Part shown: one piece after another, positions 49,249-63,000 of the stretch | Layout: every line of letters begins with the position of its first letter | How positions within the stretch are numbered: position 1 is the stretch's first letter | Origin: Hemibagrus wyckioides | Lineage: Eukaryota > Chordata > Actinopteri > Siluriformes > Bagridae | NCBI RefSeq assembly: GCF_019097595.1 | Contig: NC_080722.1 | Span: 15,043,630-15,107,629 of the forward strand | Length of the DNA: 64,000 nucleotides | Direction: 5' to 3' | Notes under the pieces: model-generated | Databases searched by the model: none | What the model was told of the DNA's origin: nothing | What the model saw: the letters and a program-made list of their open reading frames with translations, nothing else | Made by a program: the position numbers and the translations under genes

Positions 49249-50314
49249 TGACAAGCATTCATTAAAGCCTTATACTGAAAAAGTACTTTCATATATTACA
49301 CATTACTTTGTAATCACCTAAAATCCAGCTAAGCTTTCAAAAGTGACTGCATAGCTGATAATATTATAATGCACTGCACTTCTTATACCTGAAATGCTGG
49401 AAATAGTCAACTTCCAAATTCCTATATGATTTAGACTTTTGGTCTAAAATGATCAAATCATAATTTATGACTAGAAGTAGATCGAAGCTTGGACAAATAA
49501 TCTGTGTCATATCTAGTATGTAAGGTCGAATCTGACCTTTCCTCGCTTTTAAGAACTGTGGGGTTATTTTTGTTATTTTTAAATAGAAATAGTTTAACTG
49601 AAATTTATTTTGGCCCGATGAAGCAAGGCAGATCTATGTGTCATTTTTATTACTCCCATAATGTAGATTTTATTCTCCCTTCTTTGGACCCTTCCCAAGT
49701 GACTAACAGCTCAGATTTCACTGCCTGATAGCTGATGATAATTAGACGAAAATCTATTTAAAATACAGATGTGGAAGATTGTGTTTATTTACCAGCCAGC
49801 GGCTAGTGTTAGAAATAACATACCGTCTCTCACCTTGTAATACTGCCGAAGCTGAATACATTATAGAAATTAAAAAAAAAAAAAAAAACTTCTTATCAAT
49901 TTTAGTAAGTTAATTGATTAAAATTTAGTGATTATTATATTAAATTATAAACAGCTGGATAACGATCAGCAAAATATCAGATTTGGCCCACAAATGTAGG
50001 AGTATATCCAAAACAGCTCCAAAATGTTTTCCCCTGAAAAATATTTGATATGACTTTTTTTTTTCTGCATCAGAAAAATTCAAACAGAAAGAAAGGCGAC
50101 TGTTTTAAAGAAACTAAAACTTTACACTTTGACTCTAACACTGTTAAACTGAAACATTTATCATTCAGCTCATTGACTCAAGCACTTAGTGAGACCTTAT
50201 TGTTGTAAGTTTGTATGCTTTCTGTGTAGTCTAAACACAATGACTTGATCAATAATAACAGAGAGCACTGGTAGTAGTGGATGTTTTGAGATTCTGCTGA
50301 TGATGCAGCATATA

Positions 50315-50802
50315 CACTGATCAGGCATAACATTATGACCATCTGTATAATATCCCCTTTTTGCTGCCAAAACAGCCCTGACCTATCGAGGCATGGACTA
50401 CACTAGATCCCTGAAGGTGTGCTGTGGTATCTGGCACCAAGATGTTAGCAGCAGATCCTTTAAGTCTTCTAAGTTACAGAACTTAAAGGACACCTACAGG
50501 ACTCAAAGGATGCTACCAAGACTTAATGAATACTTTTGATAGATACTGACCACTGCAGACTGGGAACACCCCACAAGAGCTGCAGTTTTGGAGATGCTCT
50601 GATCCAGTTGTCTAGCCATCACAATTTGGCTCTTGTCAAACTCTCTCAAATCCTTACACTTGTCCATTTTTCCTGCTTCTAACACATCAACTTTGAGGAG
50701 AAAATGTTCTTTTGCTGCCGAATATATCCCACCCATGATGAGGAGATAATCAGTGTTATTCACTTCACCTCTCACTGCTCATAATGTTATGCCTGATCAG
50801 TG
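50315..50802 (-). mobile_element. Internally deleted Tc1-like element
   Basis: Termini CACTGATCAGGCATAACATT and the inverted ATAATGTTATGCCTGATCAG TG end (to 50802) match over about 25 bp, flanked by TA. Only 488 bp remain. The minus-strand frame at 50669-50530 is the transposase N-terminus with [19 protein letters not shown], a clear HTH. It then joins directly to sequence derived from the C-terminal/3' end (ctgccaaaacagccctgacc), so the catalytic core has been deleted. Confidence 0.85.
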
Positions 50803-51369
50803 TATATACACTCAGTTTCAACATTATCTTGATTGCTTATGATGTTTTGCAGCCAGTCTCCTTTTCAAACTGTTAACGAAAATCCATGAACCCCTTCAGT
50901 ACGGTCTGAGAATATCCAAATATTAGGCTCATCATCAAATGTCTACAATGATATCAGTCTATTTACTATGAACAAAATGGGCAAAAGTTATTGTTTATAT
51001 GCCTAGTCATTTTTCAGTAACTGCTGTTTGGATTAAGCCCATTTAATTCAAATGAACAACCAAACAGGATAATTATTGACTATAAAAAGCCTAGCTACAA
51101 AAAAAAATTTAAGACTGATATGATTTCCAAAACTGTATTTAAAAAAAAATAAATAAAAAACACAGTCATCCCCTGGCTAAGGCTTCAAGGTCCCTTGGGG
51201 TTTCCTGAGCCATGCTACTGGAATAAACTATAAAGTAGGTGTATAGATAAAAAATATCTGGTTTTGTCTGGTTTGCAAGGTTAGCTACTGTTTGTGTAAA
51301 AGTTTTATGACTGCCTTATAAAGATGCAGAGTATTTGGTCAGTGTGTAACTGTCCAGAGTTTTTGCTGA

Positions 51370-51500
51370 TTTACATTTATGGCATTTGGCAGACGTCCTT
51401 TTCCAGAGCGACTTACAGAAGTGCTTTGAAGTTTCTATCATTGAATACATCAGTACTGGTTCACTGGGTCATGGACTAAGAATACCATCAATCTAAAATT
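51370..51500 (-). repeat. Conserved SINE/LINE 3' tail fragment
   Basis: Contains atggcatttggcagacg and ccagagcgacttacagaagt, a 3' tail shared by several fish SINE and L2-type families, here in reverse orientation. Confidence 0.65.
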
Positions 51501-54309
51501 CTATTGGGAGATAATATCGCGAGAAAAACACACAACCAACATTTTTTACATTTATTTTTTAAGTCTTTAAGTTTAAGAGGTAGCTCTTTAGATGTCATAT
51601 AAAAACAGCATTTGAAGACTCAGCTGTTAAAACATATAGGGGAATTACTTGAAATGGACAGTCTTGGAAGGTTGCTGAAGCATACATATGGGGACAGTAG
51701 TGCAGAATGTGGATTAGGTATTTAAAATGAAACAATCCGTGAAAGCAGAGCTGCTATAAATGGACCAGCAAGGCTAAGTTTTTCAAAGATTAAAAAGAAA
51801 AAGAAAAAACACCAGCATAGGGTTTCAATTCTGACATCCATATCAGATTGTACGCTGTTAATAAATGTCTTACGATGAATTATTTTGTAATTATGTGATA
51901 GGAATGTGTTACCTAATAGGTGGAAATTGGCAAGAACAGAAGGAAAAAAGTAGATGTCCAAGTAAACAAAAGCACAGGGTTATGTTAATGAATTATGCAA
52001 TCACTGACACCTTGTGATATAATGCATTGCATTTGTTGTCAGGCTAGTGTATATGTGCATTTAGCCTTCCTTTATTTAATATTTTTATCAACAGGAAATC
52101 ACGACCCAAATGTATTCCTCTGTAATGGACTGATACAAGGCTACTGTTTCACAAAGCTCTACTCAGATGAAAAAGTCCTTGCAAAATGAGTTCATGTTAA
52201 CTGTTGTTTATTGTTCTTGCAGTTATTTAAAGCTGCAAATTGATTGTGAATATCTACACAATATCACAATCAGGCGCTGTTTGAAAACCTCAGAGATGCC
52301 GGGCTTGGTAAGCTCTTCACGATTAGACTAAAACAACAAGAAATGTTTAATTCATCAAATCAAAGGGTAGCAGGTAGTGTTGTGAATTATTGAAATAAGT
52401 CAGTGTCATAGTGTTACAGTGCTACCTAGAGTAATCTTACAGAATCTTTTTAAGTGCAGCACACACAATGACTGAAAAATCTGAAGCTGGCATTTCTTTG
52501 ACTCAGAGCTTGAATAAAGGATTATTCAGAAACCACTGTTTTCTGATCCCACCTTGAACAGAACAAACAGTACTAAGATCAGGACTGCAGATTGAACATC
52601 GAACTGGCCACTGGGACCATACCAGTTGCATGAAATCAAATAGTCCTTCTCCCATCCATGAACAATAGGTGGAAATATCCCTAGTGAAAGGAGCAGGTGC
52701 AAGATAAGAAAGGCATCTTTACCTCAAATATAATTCATGCTACAATTTTCACATTGAAATGAACCCCCTTGGGGAGGAAGCCCAGGAACCACCACATGCT
52801 TGTTTAGCACACCCATTGTTTAGATGCCAAAAAAAATATTTTACTCACTCTTATTACAGAATCTCATCATCTGTTTAAGCACCAGTTTTGTTTGTTGAAG
52901 CGAATATATTTTATTATGTAAATTAAAATCAGCAGCTCAGACTAAGAATTTCCATTTATTCCTGTGACTGCTGGTCACACTAAAATTATTGTCAGGCAAA
53001 ACATTTCCAAAATATCTGATAAGGCTATTTGATAATAATGCATGACTCAGGACTTTTCTGGTCATTTCTGGAAAACAGCAAAATCTCTGATTACATGACT
53101 TCTTCATGTAAGATCAGGATCTGGTGGAAATTTTGAATTTGAATTGCTTTTCCATCAGCTTATAATTATTCACTGAGTCATTTGGTCTGAGAAATTGTGT
53201 GTCTTTTCAGTAAAATGTGGGTAGTTTCAGTAGGGAGAAAATGTGACTTTTATACGCTGTCTATAGAGCCAGCTGTTAAAGCTTGGTTTAAATGGAGCTT
53301 TTCATCTACTATTATACAAGACTAGAGAATAGGATGAGCAGCTTTAATATATGCACATAGTTACAATACTGTAACTAGGGTGACTTATGGCATTATCAGA
53401 AAATGACTGAAAAAGATTTAATTGTCAGAATTCTGTCTCCTAAAATGTGGAATATGAAACATACAGTAAGTATGCTGCCTAATTTCTTACTGGTTCTTAG
53501 ATAGTAGTAGTTTAAAGCTACAGGTAACAGTAAGATTTGTGAGTTTCCCTCTATTGCCCTCTTTGCAACTTACTTGTGGACAAAAATGCTGTGACTTTCA
53601 ACCACTGTGGGCATGAAACCCATGTCTCAAACCACAAAATGTACACTGACAAGATCTTGTATTGTTTTTTTAACTTAATGTCAGACAGTTTGCTCTTACT
53701 CTAACTCTGACCTGCTGCACAAACTGTATATAACAAAGAATTAACAAGTCATGTAATATAAGATAGCACAGCAGAATGATTATCTGATGTTATGTGTACG
53801 GAGCTCAAAATTGTTTGATGATTTTTCTGATAAGTGAGTCCAAAGATAGGGGTGTGGAGAATAACATGGAATGGACCGTAACAACAGGATGTGTTACAGA
53901 GATATCATCAGCAGCTGTTCAGTCACTGGCTCCCCCACAGCGCATAAAAGTATGCCACACACAGTGTGAATGTGTAGATGGATATACTAAAGCACAAGGT
54001 GGCTAGGTGAGCACATTATAATGGCAGTGGACTGATCTGGTATTATGTTAAGTACTGAATTTTATTGCTGTAAGCCCAGGGATTTAGTGGTGTGTTTTTC
54101 CAGAATGACATTTGGAATGCAGTAATATGCCACGTTATTGTCCTTACCATTTCGAGACAGCCTTTGTAATATAAGTCTTGTGTAAATAATTGCACATATG
54201 GCATTTTCTGATGCACATAGATCATCATCGATAGGCAATATGCAGGATTTCCCTAGAGCTTTAGGTTATTATTGTTGGAGGATTAACTGTGTTTGGATTA
54301 TGTGATGCA
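51501..54309. other. Intergenic, nothing recognised
   Basis: Short frames only. Confidence 0.6.
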
Positions 54310-54650
54310 GTAAGTACTCTTATCAAAAAAGGGTTCCTCAAATGTTCTTTGGATGGTTAATAGTTCTCTTTAAAACTCTTTAAAAGTTTTGTTCTTGGAT
54401 CCTGTGTGGTATCCTCTGTTGTAGTGTTCTTTAAGGGTTACTCCCTTTGGGAATCTGACAAATGCTGTACATGAAAGGCTTCTTTTGGATGTTTGGCAAC
54501 CTTCGATTTCTAAAGGATTTCCACTGGGAGCTCCATTAAAAAGACAACTCCTGTTAATGAGTTTTTACATAATACATTTAATGGTTCCCCTAGAGAGGTA
54601 AACTGAAAAACCATTAAAGGTGGACCATAGGTTTCTGAGTGTATTGTAGG
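54310..54650. repeat. Possible old dispersed repeat
   Basis: Repeated ggttc/gttctttaag-like phrases (gggttcctcaaatgttcttt, agtgttctttaagggttact, atggttcccctagagaggta) resemble decayed GGTTCT-rich fish DNA repeats. Boundaries not seen. Confidence 0.3.
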
Positions 54651-56345
54651 CCAGTGTTTGTTAGTGCAGGGACACCATGCCCAAAATTGTATACTGTGAT
54701 AGTACCTACTGCATTTGATACAGAACCTACTGCTTACCGATTGATACATCTGTCATGTTGGCATGATATGTCATGTGACCTTCGACATCAGATAAACCGC
54801 AATTTTTCCCCCAAAGAACGCAACTGTTCTCCTGTTTAAACAAGGTAACAGTTTACTCAGGTTTTGTTAAACAAGTATGGTTTAATCACAAGGATCAACA
54901 TTTAATACCTATAGCACTTAGAAACAAAAAAAAAGTCAGTGCACTGCCTTCTGCTGTTTTTGATTCCGACCTCTCTTCCGCTCCAGTCCTCCTGTTGCAT
55001 TATGGGATAATGCAGTGTGTACTGGACCCTGGTGCATGGTTTTTTTTAATAATTCTCCTACATTGGCTAGAGGAAGTGTATATTTATTCTGAACTGAAAT
55101 GTAGAACACTTTCACAGGAGGATAACATAGTTTTTTTCATAGCGATTTCAGTTGCACATTGTCTGGAAATTAGCCTGTTCATTTCTAATACTTTCCAATA
55201 GAAATATTTGTTATCACACTTAGGATTATGTGATCATTTTTTCGGCTTGGTTTCCAAATGTTAGCACATGATGAGTCACTCTGGAGAAACTAAAGGAAAA
55301 AATTGTTGATTTAATTGTTTTCACAGTGAAATTTAGCAGAGCATCTGGTGAACTGGATCAGTGGGAAATATTCAGTGGTATTTAATCCCCCCTAACCTCT
55401 AGAAGCAATAAGAATCTCCTGAATACCATTGTATATGTACATGTATGGATACCTTTGAACAAAGCCATGATGTGACATAATATTAAGAATAATTACCATT
55501 GTCATGCAGTCAGTTGCCATTTTTTCTTCCCATAATATACATGTGTTGGACCACATGAACAGCATTGGAACTACCCATGTAAGAGCTTGTGAATACATCA
55601 GTGTGTTTGGTAGCCTCCTCTAATCTCATCTGCCTCCTGAGTTAGCTGGATTTCTGCAAATAGGCAGCTCTAGGGCTGGATTCATGCTATAAGATTTGTG
55701 CTCATGCAGTCAGTGTTCAAATCCTCCGGAACCCAAAGTCAAATATCAGCTATGCACTCACTGCAGGTAGCAGTGTCTGGTTTGGGTATCTGCACTGACT
55801 GTACAGTGATGTTAGTGTCCACAGTATACACTCACCTGACAGATCGAAACCCTGATTCAGAATTAAATCTTACCCAACACTGCAGCCTAAAAACCGTGCT
55901 AACTATAAATGTTCATGTCTAGTAAAATGGATAAACATACCAACTGAGTCACTTTCTAAATAAATAAATAACACAGCAGAAGGATTATCTCAATTGCAAT
56001 CAGTGAATCAAGAAACAGAGACCACATAACTCAGAGGCTAAATTCCTGCAACAGAGCACTATTTATTGTCCAATGTTTAGTCACCCTACCATTTCTCACT
56101 GATAGAGTACAAGCAAGCTATGTCTATAGACATTTCTTTTGTTAGTTTGAGTGATTCTTCCAATCTAAATGTCCAAAATGTAATTCAGTGTAATACTCTA
56201 TTTTGGTGTTAAAATTTTGGTTTAATGGCAGTTTTACTCAGATCAGTTACACTGGCCAATTAGTGTTTGGAAAGTTACTGTAAAATAGCAGGTTAGGTAG
56301 CAGGAGTTTGGGGACAAGGGATCATGATCACCAGATGCCACATCT
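54651..56345. other. Intergenic, nothing recognised
   Basis: Short frames only. Confidence 0.55.
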
Positions 56346-56426
56346 GTTTATTTGTTTAACATTGCAAAGGTTAACATAACAAGATGGACGTGGAGTTTGG
56401 GTGCATTTATTAACCTTGTGCAAGCT

Positions 56427-56666
56427 TTAAGTGGTGGCATGTGTAGTGGTAGTAACAGTTTTAGTAGCCTTAGTCTGACAAGCTTTTTCAGAAGTAGATG
56501 GAACTTGAACTGCTGCATCAACTTTAGAGCAGCTGGAGTTGAGGCTGAGGTCAAGGCCATCCGGTCCGCATGTTGAAGTGCTGGTGCCTTGTGAAGACTG
56601 GTACTGAGCTTTAAGAAAATCTATGTTGCGTTGAAGCACATCAGTAGAGGATTGAATGTAATTCAG
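56427..56666 (-). other. Candidate terminal coding exon, unknown gene
   Basis: The minus strand has a good acceptor, TTTAACCTGCTCAG, before 56666. An open frame of 79 codons follows, beginning LNYIQSSTDVLQRNIDFLK (coiled-coil-like heptads), continuing with a Ser/Thr-rich part and KACQTK, and ending HATT stop. AATAAA hexamers lie 16 and about 75 nt after the stop (56411-56406 and 56352-56347), as expected for a last exon. A 33-nt mini-exon candidate at 56828-56796 precedes it in frame across a 129-bp gap. I do not recognise the protein. It could be a real 3' exon or chance. Confidence 0.35.
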
Positions 56667-56795
56667 CTGAGCAGGTTAAAGCTAAGACACGAAAACAAGA
56701 AGGATATATGAAATAGCTGTAAATTTAAAAATTAATAAAATAGCTGTACATTTTAAATTAATTACCAGAAAGAAGAGTGACTCTGAAAAACTTAC

Positions 56796-56828
56796 CCATT
56801 TTGTCTTCCATGAGTCTGTTTGACAAAG
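56796..56828 (-). other. Candidate 33-nt internal exon
   Basis: Flanked on the minus strand by an acceptor TTTTTTCCAG and a strong donor ATGG|GTAAGT. In phase 0 it reads LCQTDSWKTKW and joins to the exon at 56666 without a stop. Short, so weak on its own. Confidence 0.25.
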
Positions 56829-57273
56829 CTGGAAAAAACCCACTTATAGAGACCAGACACACACATTTTTTTATATATAAGGTTGACATCAAAGTTTGCT
56901 TATAATGGAAAATGGAAGTGTCAAACAGTAAAATGTAATGGTGTCTGGAAAAGTCCCAAAATTCTAAAGAGAAAAACAGGTATGTTTCAGCTGGGGGTTT
57001 TGATTTAGGTCATCATGCAATGATAAGAGAAAAGAATAAAAAGACTATGTATTGGGGGGTTTGTTTCAGAGGTTGTTGGGATGTTCCTTAGAGCAAATCA
57101 ATTCTCGTAACCAGCGCTGTTTGCAATAAACCTTGTATCTGCATTCATCCAGTCTGCATAATTTGTCTTTTTTAGTTTAAGTCTTGCTCGAGCTAGTCAG
57201 GTCAATGTGGAGTTGGAGTCAGATATAGCAAAGTGTAGGAAGATTAACATTAGATTAATTTTTTCCCACATCT

Positions 57274-57416
57274 TAGGGGTTAAAGTGTTGAATATTGGAC
57301 TACTCAAGCTGCCACTGCTGGGTCCCTGAGCAAGCCCTTAATCCTCAATTGCTCAGTTGTATAAAATGAAACAAAAATGTAAGCTTCTCTGGATAAGGGT
57401 GTCTGCAAAATGCCAG
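57274..57416 (+). mobile_element. tRNA-derived SINE with B-box segment deleted
   Basis: Starts ggggttaaagtgttgaatat, a pol III A-box-like head, then jumps to aagctgccactgctgggtcc and ends ctctggataagggtgtctgc. The block that should carry the B box is missing. The tail is the complement of the fragment at 51370. Confidence 0.6.
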
Positions 57417-59989
57417 AAGATATTGATAGTGGTAGCAAGCTTTCTAAAGGTTTTGTCCATTCATACTGTTATTAGTTTTTGTTGAAAGTCTGTTGGCATT
57501 TTACGACATTGTTTCTACTGTATACTGGGTTAGGATACTGGTATGTCAGGATAGAGACATTCGGTTATACTTGTAATGGGACACAGTGTTCTAGTTTGCT
57601 GTTCTAGTTTACTAAAAAACAAAAAAAACAGTAGAATTATTTTCAACAAGCTTGAAGAGGGAATTTGAATTAGATATGTACCTTTTGACTTCATAATTTA
57701 AGTAGAAGAAGAAGTATCTAGTTTTAATGGTTACTCAGATTCCTTCGTAGTTTAATCAGTAGTTAATAGAAAACACTTACAACATATAGTCATCTATGTA
57801 TATAGTCCTTGAATCTTGTGTGTATAATATTGTCAAAACATTTTGCACAGGCATCCCAAAATCAGAAGCCAGGCTTTTTTTCTAAAATACTGTATGCCCT
57901 CAAAGCACTCAAGCACATCAACACTCAGGTTTCAGGCAGCAGTGGATGTGGCACACATTTGTCTGGTGAAACCAGACTGGAATCAGCTTAGTATTCACCT
58001 CAGACAACTGAGAGATGTGTCCAAAAGCAATATTCTTCCCTTAATACACACCAGATTTTATCAGTCATGGAAGATTTGAACTGAACTCCATCAGCTTTTC
58101 TTAAATCTTGAAAGACTGCCAGACATCGATTTTCAGACAGTCTAGGTGTTTCAAGGATCATAAGAAGACAATTGTTCCTTTGCTTCTAACACAGTGGATC
58201 AGTCTTCAAATAACACCACTGATAACCTTTCCAGTTGGATATGCACTCCATAACAGTCTATCTGAAGTAAAATTTTGATTAAAGTGCTGAACTGATTATG
58301 GTGTTCATTCTTATTAAATCAACCTGTACAATAAGTATATAAACTTGGCAGCTGAATTCTGGGAATTTTTTGCACATATGGATCAAGTAACTGGAAAATG
58401 AAAGAAATTTATTGTCCAAAACCTGAATCTTTAAAATAAAATATCCTGAATGGATTTTGATATGTATAGAAGAATGTAGCATATAGGTTAATCTATATTA
58501 ACCTATATCCTGTGTGCCATTTAATCAAGCTGGGATTACAGTCCACACAGACACACACACACGCACCTAGGGGCAATTAAGCATAGCCAATTCACCTATG
58601 TGTGATACAATAAGAAGGATCTAGATGTTATGAAGGTCAGATTTTATCATCAGTTGCTACTAAGCTCTCCTCCATCACATTCTCTTCAGCTCATAAATAA
58701 GCTGTAATCTGTCTTATGCAAAGAAAAATTACTTCATCTTTTTAAATGTGTGTGTTAAGAAATATATACCCATGATCGAAAGAGAGTAGAAATAACAGCC
58801 TTACTACCCAATACACAGGCAAATTGTGTTCCTGTAGACAGAATCGCAGACAGCTGTGGCATCACTGTGAATCAAAATTTCTAGAAATAGGATGCATGTC
58901 TATGTTATAGAGACATAGACACAGACAGCAGACGCAGAGAATGCCATTCACTGAAAAAATACGAAGGCTGTTCTATTTAGAGAAATGTTCCCTCCCACAG
59001 AATTATAAAATAAATTTAAATAAGAGACTCACGAGAGAAAAACTTAGGGAATTGAAAATTAATGTCCTCGAAAAAATATAATCAATTTCTGAGTGAGAAA
59101 GTCTATTATTCTTTAAAAAATGGACACACCAGACTTTCCAAACAGCACAGTGTTGATGAAGATGAATATCAGTTTTTTTCTTGTACACTGCCCTACATGT
59201 AAATCTGTGGGCTCTGTCTTTGATGATGTGTTCTGCCTGAAAGAGAAAACAGCCCACAAAAAAGAGAGAAAAGAATACATCACCAGTCCACTTCTTTTCA
59301 GTAAGAGTAAATAAGTTCTGTCTCTGACTAATTCATCGTTTGGGGATATTTTTCTACTCAACACATGGTGGATATTTTCCCAGAGCTTTGTCTCGGAATT
59401 GTTTTCATGGCTTTTAGGTTTTCAGGATCTTGTTGTTTAGTGATGTTCTCTTACAAACTCTGAGGCTTTACAGAAACAGGTGTATTTATATGAAGATCCT
59501 GAGACACTTTAATTGCATCCTGGTGAACTCTATTCAACTAATTATGTGAATTTTTTTTAGAATACCAGAAATAATGTAGTAGTAGCTTATATGATCTTGG
59601 TTTGTGAACAATTTTGCATTAAAGTTAATCACAATAAAGTCCATTTCAGTTACAGTTTGTAACACTGAACAAATGGATACTTTCAGGAGAGTCACACTGA
59701 CACATTTTGAGGTGGCTGAAGAGGCACAAGACAAATTATTTGCAGTTTCTTGAGTCTTGAGAAGAAAATTTTGGTACATTTAACCTTCCCTGTTATTTAT
59801 ACACTGGTATACAAAAGCTAAAATGCATGTTAAAAAACAATCTGATCAAGCATGAGACCAAAAAGAGTTCAAGGCAATAGCACAGTGAAATAGCAATAAA
59901 TGTGTTGTAAATGGGATGCCAAAAGTATTGACAATTCTTTGCTTCTTGCCTTCTTTCTTTTCCTTTCTTTCTTTTCTTATCCTGTCTAC
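57417..59989. other. Intergenic, nothing recognised
   Basis: Searched by eye for upstream minus-strand exons continuing the 56.4-kb candidate; none was convincing. Confidence 0.5.
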
Positions 59990-60035
59990 TGGAGTGGACA
60001 TGGCACAGAGGTGTACACCTTTCAAGTACCACATT
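59990..60035 (+). repeat. Short dispersed motif, copy 2
   Basis: acatggcacagaggtgtaca followed by cctttcaagtacca, same orientation as copy 1 at 28318. Flanked on the left by a pyrimidine-rich tract. Confidence 0.4.
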
Positions 60036-63000
60036 ACCCCAGATCGAACTCCACTTTTCAGGCAGACACTATAATTTGTTACAGGCTGTTCTTTGCTGCT
60101 TTCTTGTCACAGGGCATCTCATCTGAGGTCAGTGCAGGTGTTTTCTCCAGTTTAGGTTGCTCTCTCTGTCATTACATGCCATCAGATTGAAGATCTCATC
60201 ACAAAGGAGGTTCAGGCGAGTGTGATCACAACAGACAGCCCTGTGTTAATGTAATAGTGGAAGTAATCTGCTTTTTCCTGCTGACTGTGTGGTCTCTGTG
60301 AAGGGAATTTTTTAAGTGCTGTGTCTTACAGGGTGGCTTGATATCTTGCAGGAATCTCATTGAAATATGTTTGGAGATTCCATAGTTCAGATTCAGGCTT
60401 CAGATTCACACTCTGAGTCTGTGTCATCTTCCTTATTTAGAAATTTAGAGGGCCTTTTAGTTTTCTCCACAGCTGACTATTATTTCCCCAAAGAGGTGAT
60501 ATAATTCAGACAGCCATTATAAGGCTTGTATCTGATAGGAAATATAAAAAGAAATTTTTGCCTCTTCTACAAGCACTCTGCTACCCCCCAAACCCCCATC
60601 CCTTGCTCCCGGGCATTCTACTATTTACAGCTCGTGACATGTTTTCTGTACATTTAGGTGCTAGTGATTTATCATTTTGCTCCTCAAGCACTGATGTGTC
60701 CTAAAAAGCATGAGTGTCTTTCAAAAGTCTAACTTTGAGTTCACAAAGAAAAACCCTCAGATATGGTTTTCTGTTGGCTGTACATTGTTTTGCAACGTGA
60801 CCTCCAATGAATTGCTTGCTGTGATTTGCTGTGATGAAAATTACAGGATGGTTTAGTATGCCTTGTCTGCCTCCAGAATCACTAACTGGATTTTTTTTTT
60901 TTTTAGATTTCATAGCTTTTTTTTAACCAATCATGTTGCAGTGCTCTTATTTCTGTGTATGCCATGTATTCTTTCTAACAGCAAACTAGATCTGATCTGA
61001 TCAAGGCTTCAGATGTGTTCAAATTTCTAGCTAGACCAAACAGAATACATCCATGTGACTGAGCTTAATTGGAAATATTGGATTGTAATCAAAGATACAG
61101 TATGAGATTTAAATGTTTAATTTCTGTTAATTTGCATTTATTCTTCATTAAGAGTTGTTTTCACATGTAGGTTTTGTTTCGCAAGTTTCTTGCACGTCTG
61201 GTAAATATTTCATTTTTGTTCCATGATGTTTTGCATTCATTGCATTACATTTTAGGTTGTCAGTTCTGTCTGTATCACCATGCTAAGAAAATACACCTAT
61301 ATTTAAAAAGATTTAAGCAACTGACACATTTTTGTTCAGCTTAAAATTTCCGGGGTTTTCTGATCTTTTCCCATGAAATCTTCCATTAAATTCTTACATT
61401 TGTCGATATTACTTTGTTATTTAAACACTGTCTACATATATTTTAGGTTGTTGCAACTTAATAAGTTAACAGAAATCAACTTAATGTCACCTACCTACCT
61501 AACCTACCTAAACTTAACCTAAATTATTTAAATGATTTATCATGGGAATATTCACCTACTATTATAATGAGATTTCTGGAGTCTTTTTCACCCTGGCTGC
61601 AAAAGTCACCTTAAAGGTGAAGAATTGATTTGTCTTGCCAAGTCAGTCATTTTCACATCTGTTCTAAATGGCAGAACCATCTCTACTTAGAACCACAGTT
61701 CAAAGTGTACCAAGATTTATTGTGAAGTTTGCTGAATGCCAGTCTAACACGTCTTCCAAGAAGTGAAATCTGAATGCCAAAATTTTTCACAACTGAAAAT
61801 TCTAAAACTCCTAAAAAGGTAGCGATCCATACACCAGGAGCTGTGAATTTATAACCTCAGTTAGATACAGTGATTCGTAACACATTTTGGGTTATCAGAA
61901 GATTATTAGGAATTGCTTCGATTGGTACCACAAACATCACATCAGCTTTATTTCTGTTAATAATTGTTTAAAATAATTAAATCTCTTACAGGTTTGCCAT
62001 TTATATGCATCTTTTTATTATTTCGACTTTACAGCTGTTTGCTATCTGTTGTTGTTACATCTCTACTTTAATAGGAGCCATTATTGAATAACTAGCATCT
62101 AAAAACAAAAAGAAACAAAAAAGATGATAAAAGTGTTTTTGAGAATATTTGAGAACTGTTTGTGTCGGTTTTTAACAAATCCAAAGCCTCAGATAGGAAA
62201 ATGCAGAGGTGTTTTATCCTAGATATTGTGTGCAGATTTAGCTCTTTAGCCCTTTGTAAAACCAATGGAAAAACTGAGTCTTTTGGACTTTTGTAGGGGG
62301 GAATTTAATCCACCACCAAGTCATCAGGTCATATAAGCAACAAGAACTCATCTTACAAGTATGCTTAGATCTCGAGCTCCCTCATGTTTCAGTCCTCTGT
62401 TGCTGGGAGCGTGTACTTCTGAACAAAGCACATAAAGTGTGGTGAAGAGACCTGGAAGGCAGAGACATGATATGAAAGGACAAGAGATTTGAATGATTCT
62501 TACTGCAACTCTGAGAAGGAGTGAAGTTATCTGCCTTTAATGCCAGTACAGATTAACATCACTGCTTAAATGTCTAGCTTCCCTAGATATATTTCAATGA
62601 CTAAATTCTGCTCGCCCTTCTCCTGTGCACATAATATGCGAAATGCACTGTAGGGAACGTGACAGAGTAAATCTCCTACTAAGTGAATCCTGACACAGGT
62701 GGTGATTATCTGAAAAGCGGCTTTATTGTCTGTACATTTCACTGGGGAAAGTCAAACACAGGTGCACCTGTAATAGTGACGTGTCACTGATTTACTGACA
62801 ATCAGATTGTTCATGAGGAGGCATCCATGCAGCATAAATGCAAGCGTGGCTGGAATTTGAACCAAAAGCTAAATCCCAAACAGCTTCCCCTGGTGCACTT
62901 CATAACACTGTGTCTTGCAATCGTTCTAGAAACATCCTGTTTATAAAATTGAGAAGTTTTTGACATGACATTTAATAAAGTTTGATTTGATAAATCTAGT

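Larger units (their letters stand above)
45949..50314. other. Intergenic upstream of uts2r
   Basis: Microsatellite at 49166 and a 17-bp tandem repeat at 48520. Frames at 46087-47276 are unremarkable. Confidence 0.55.
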
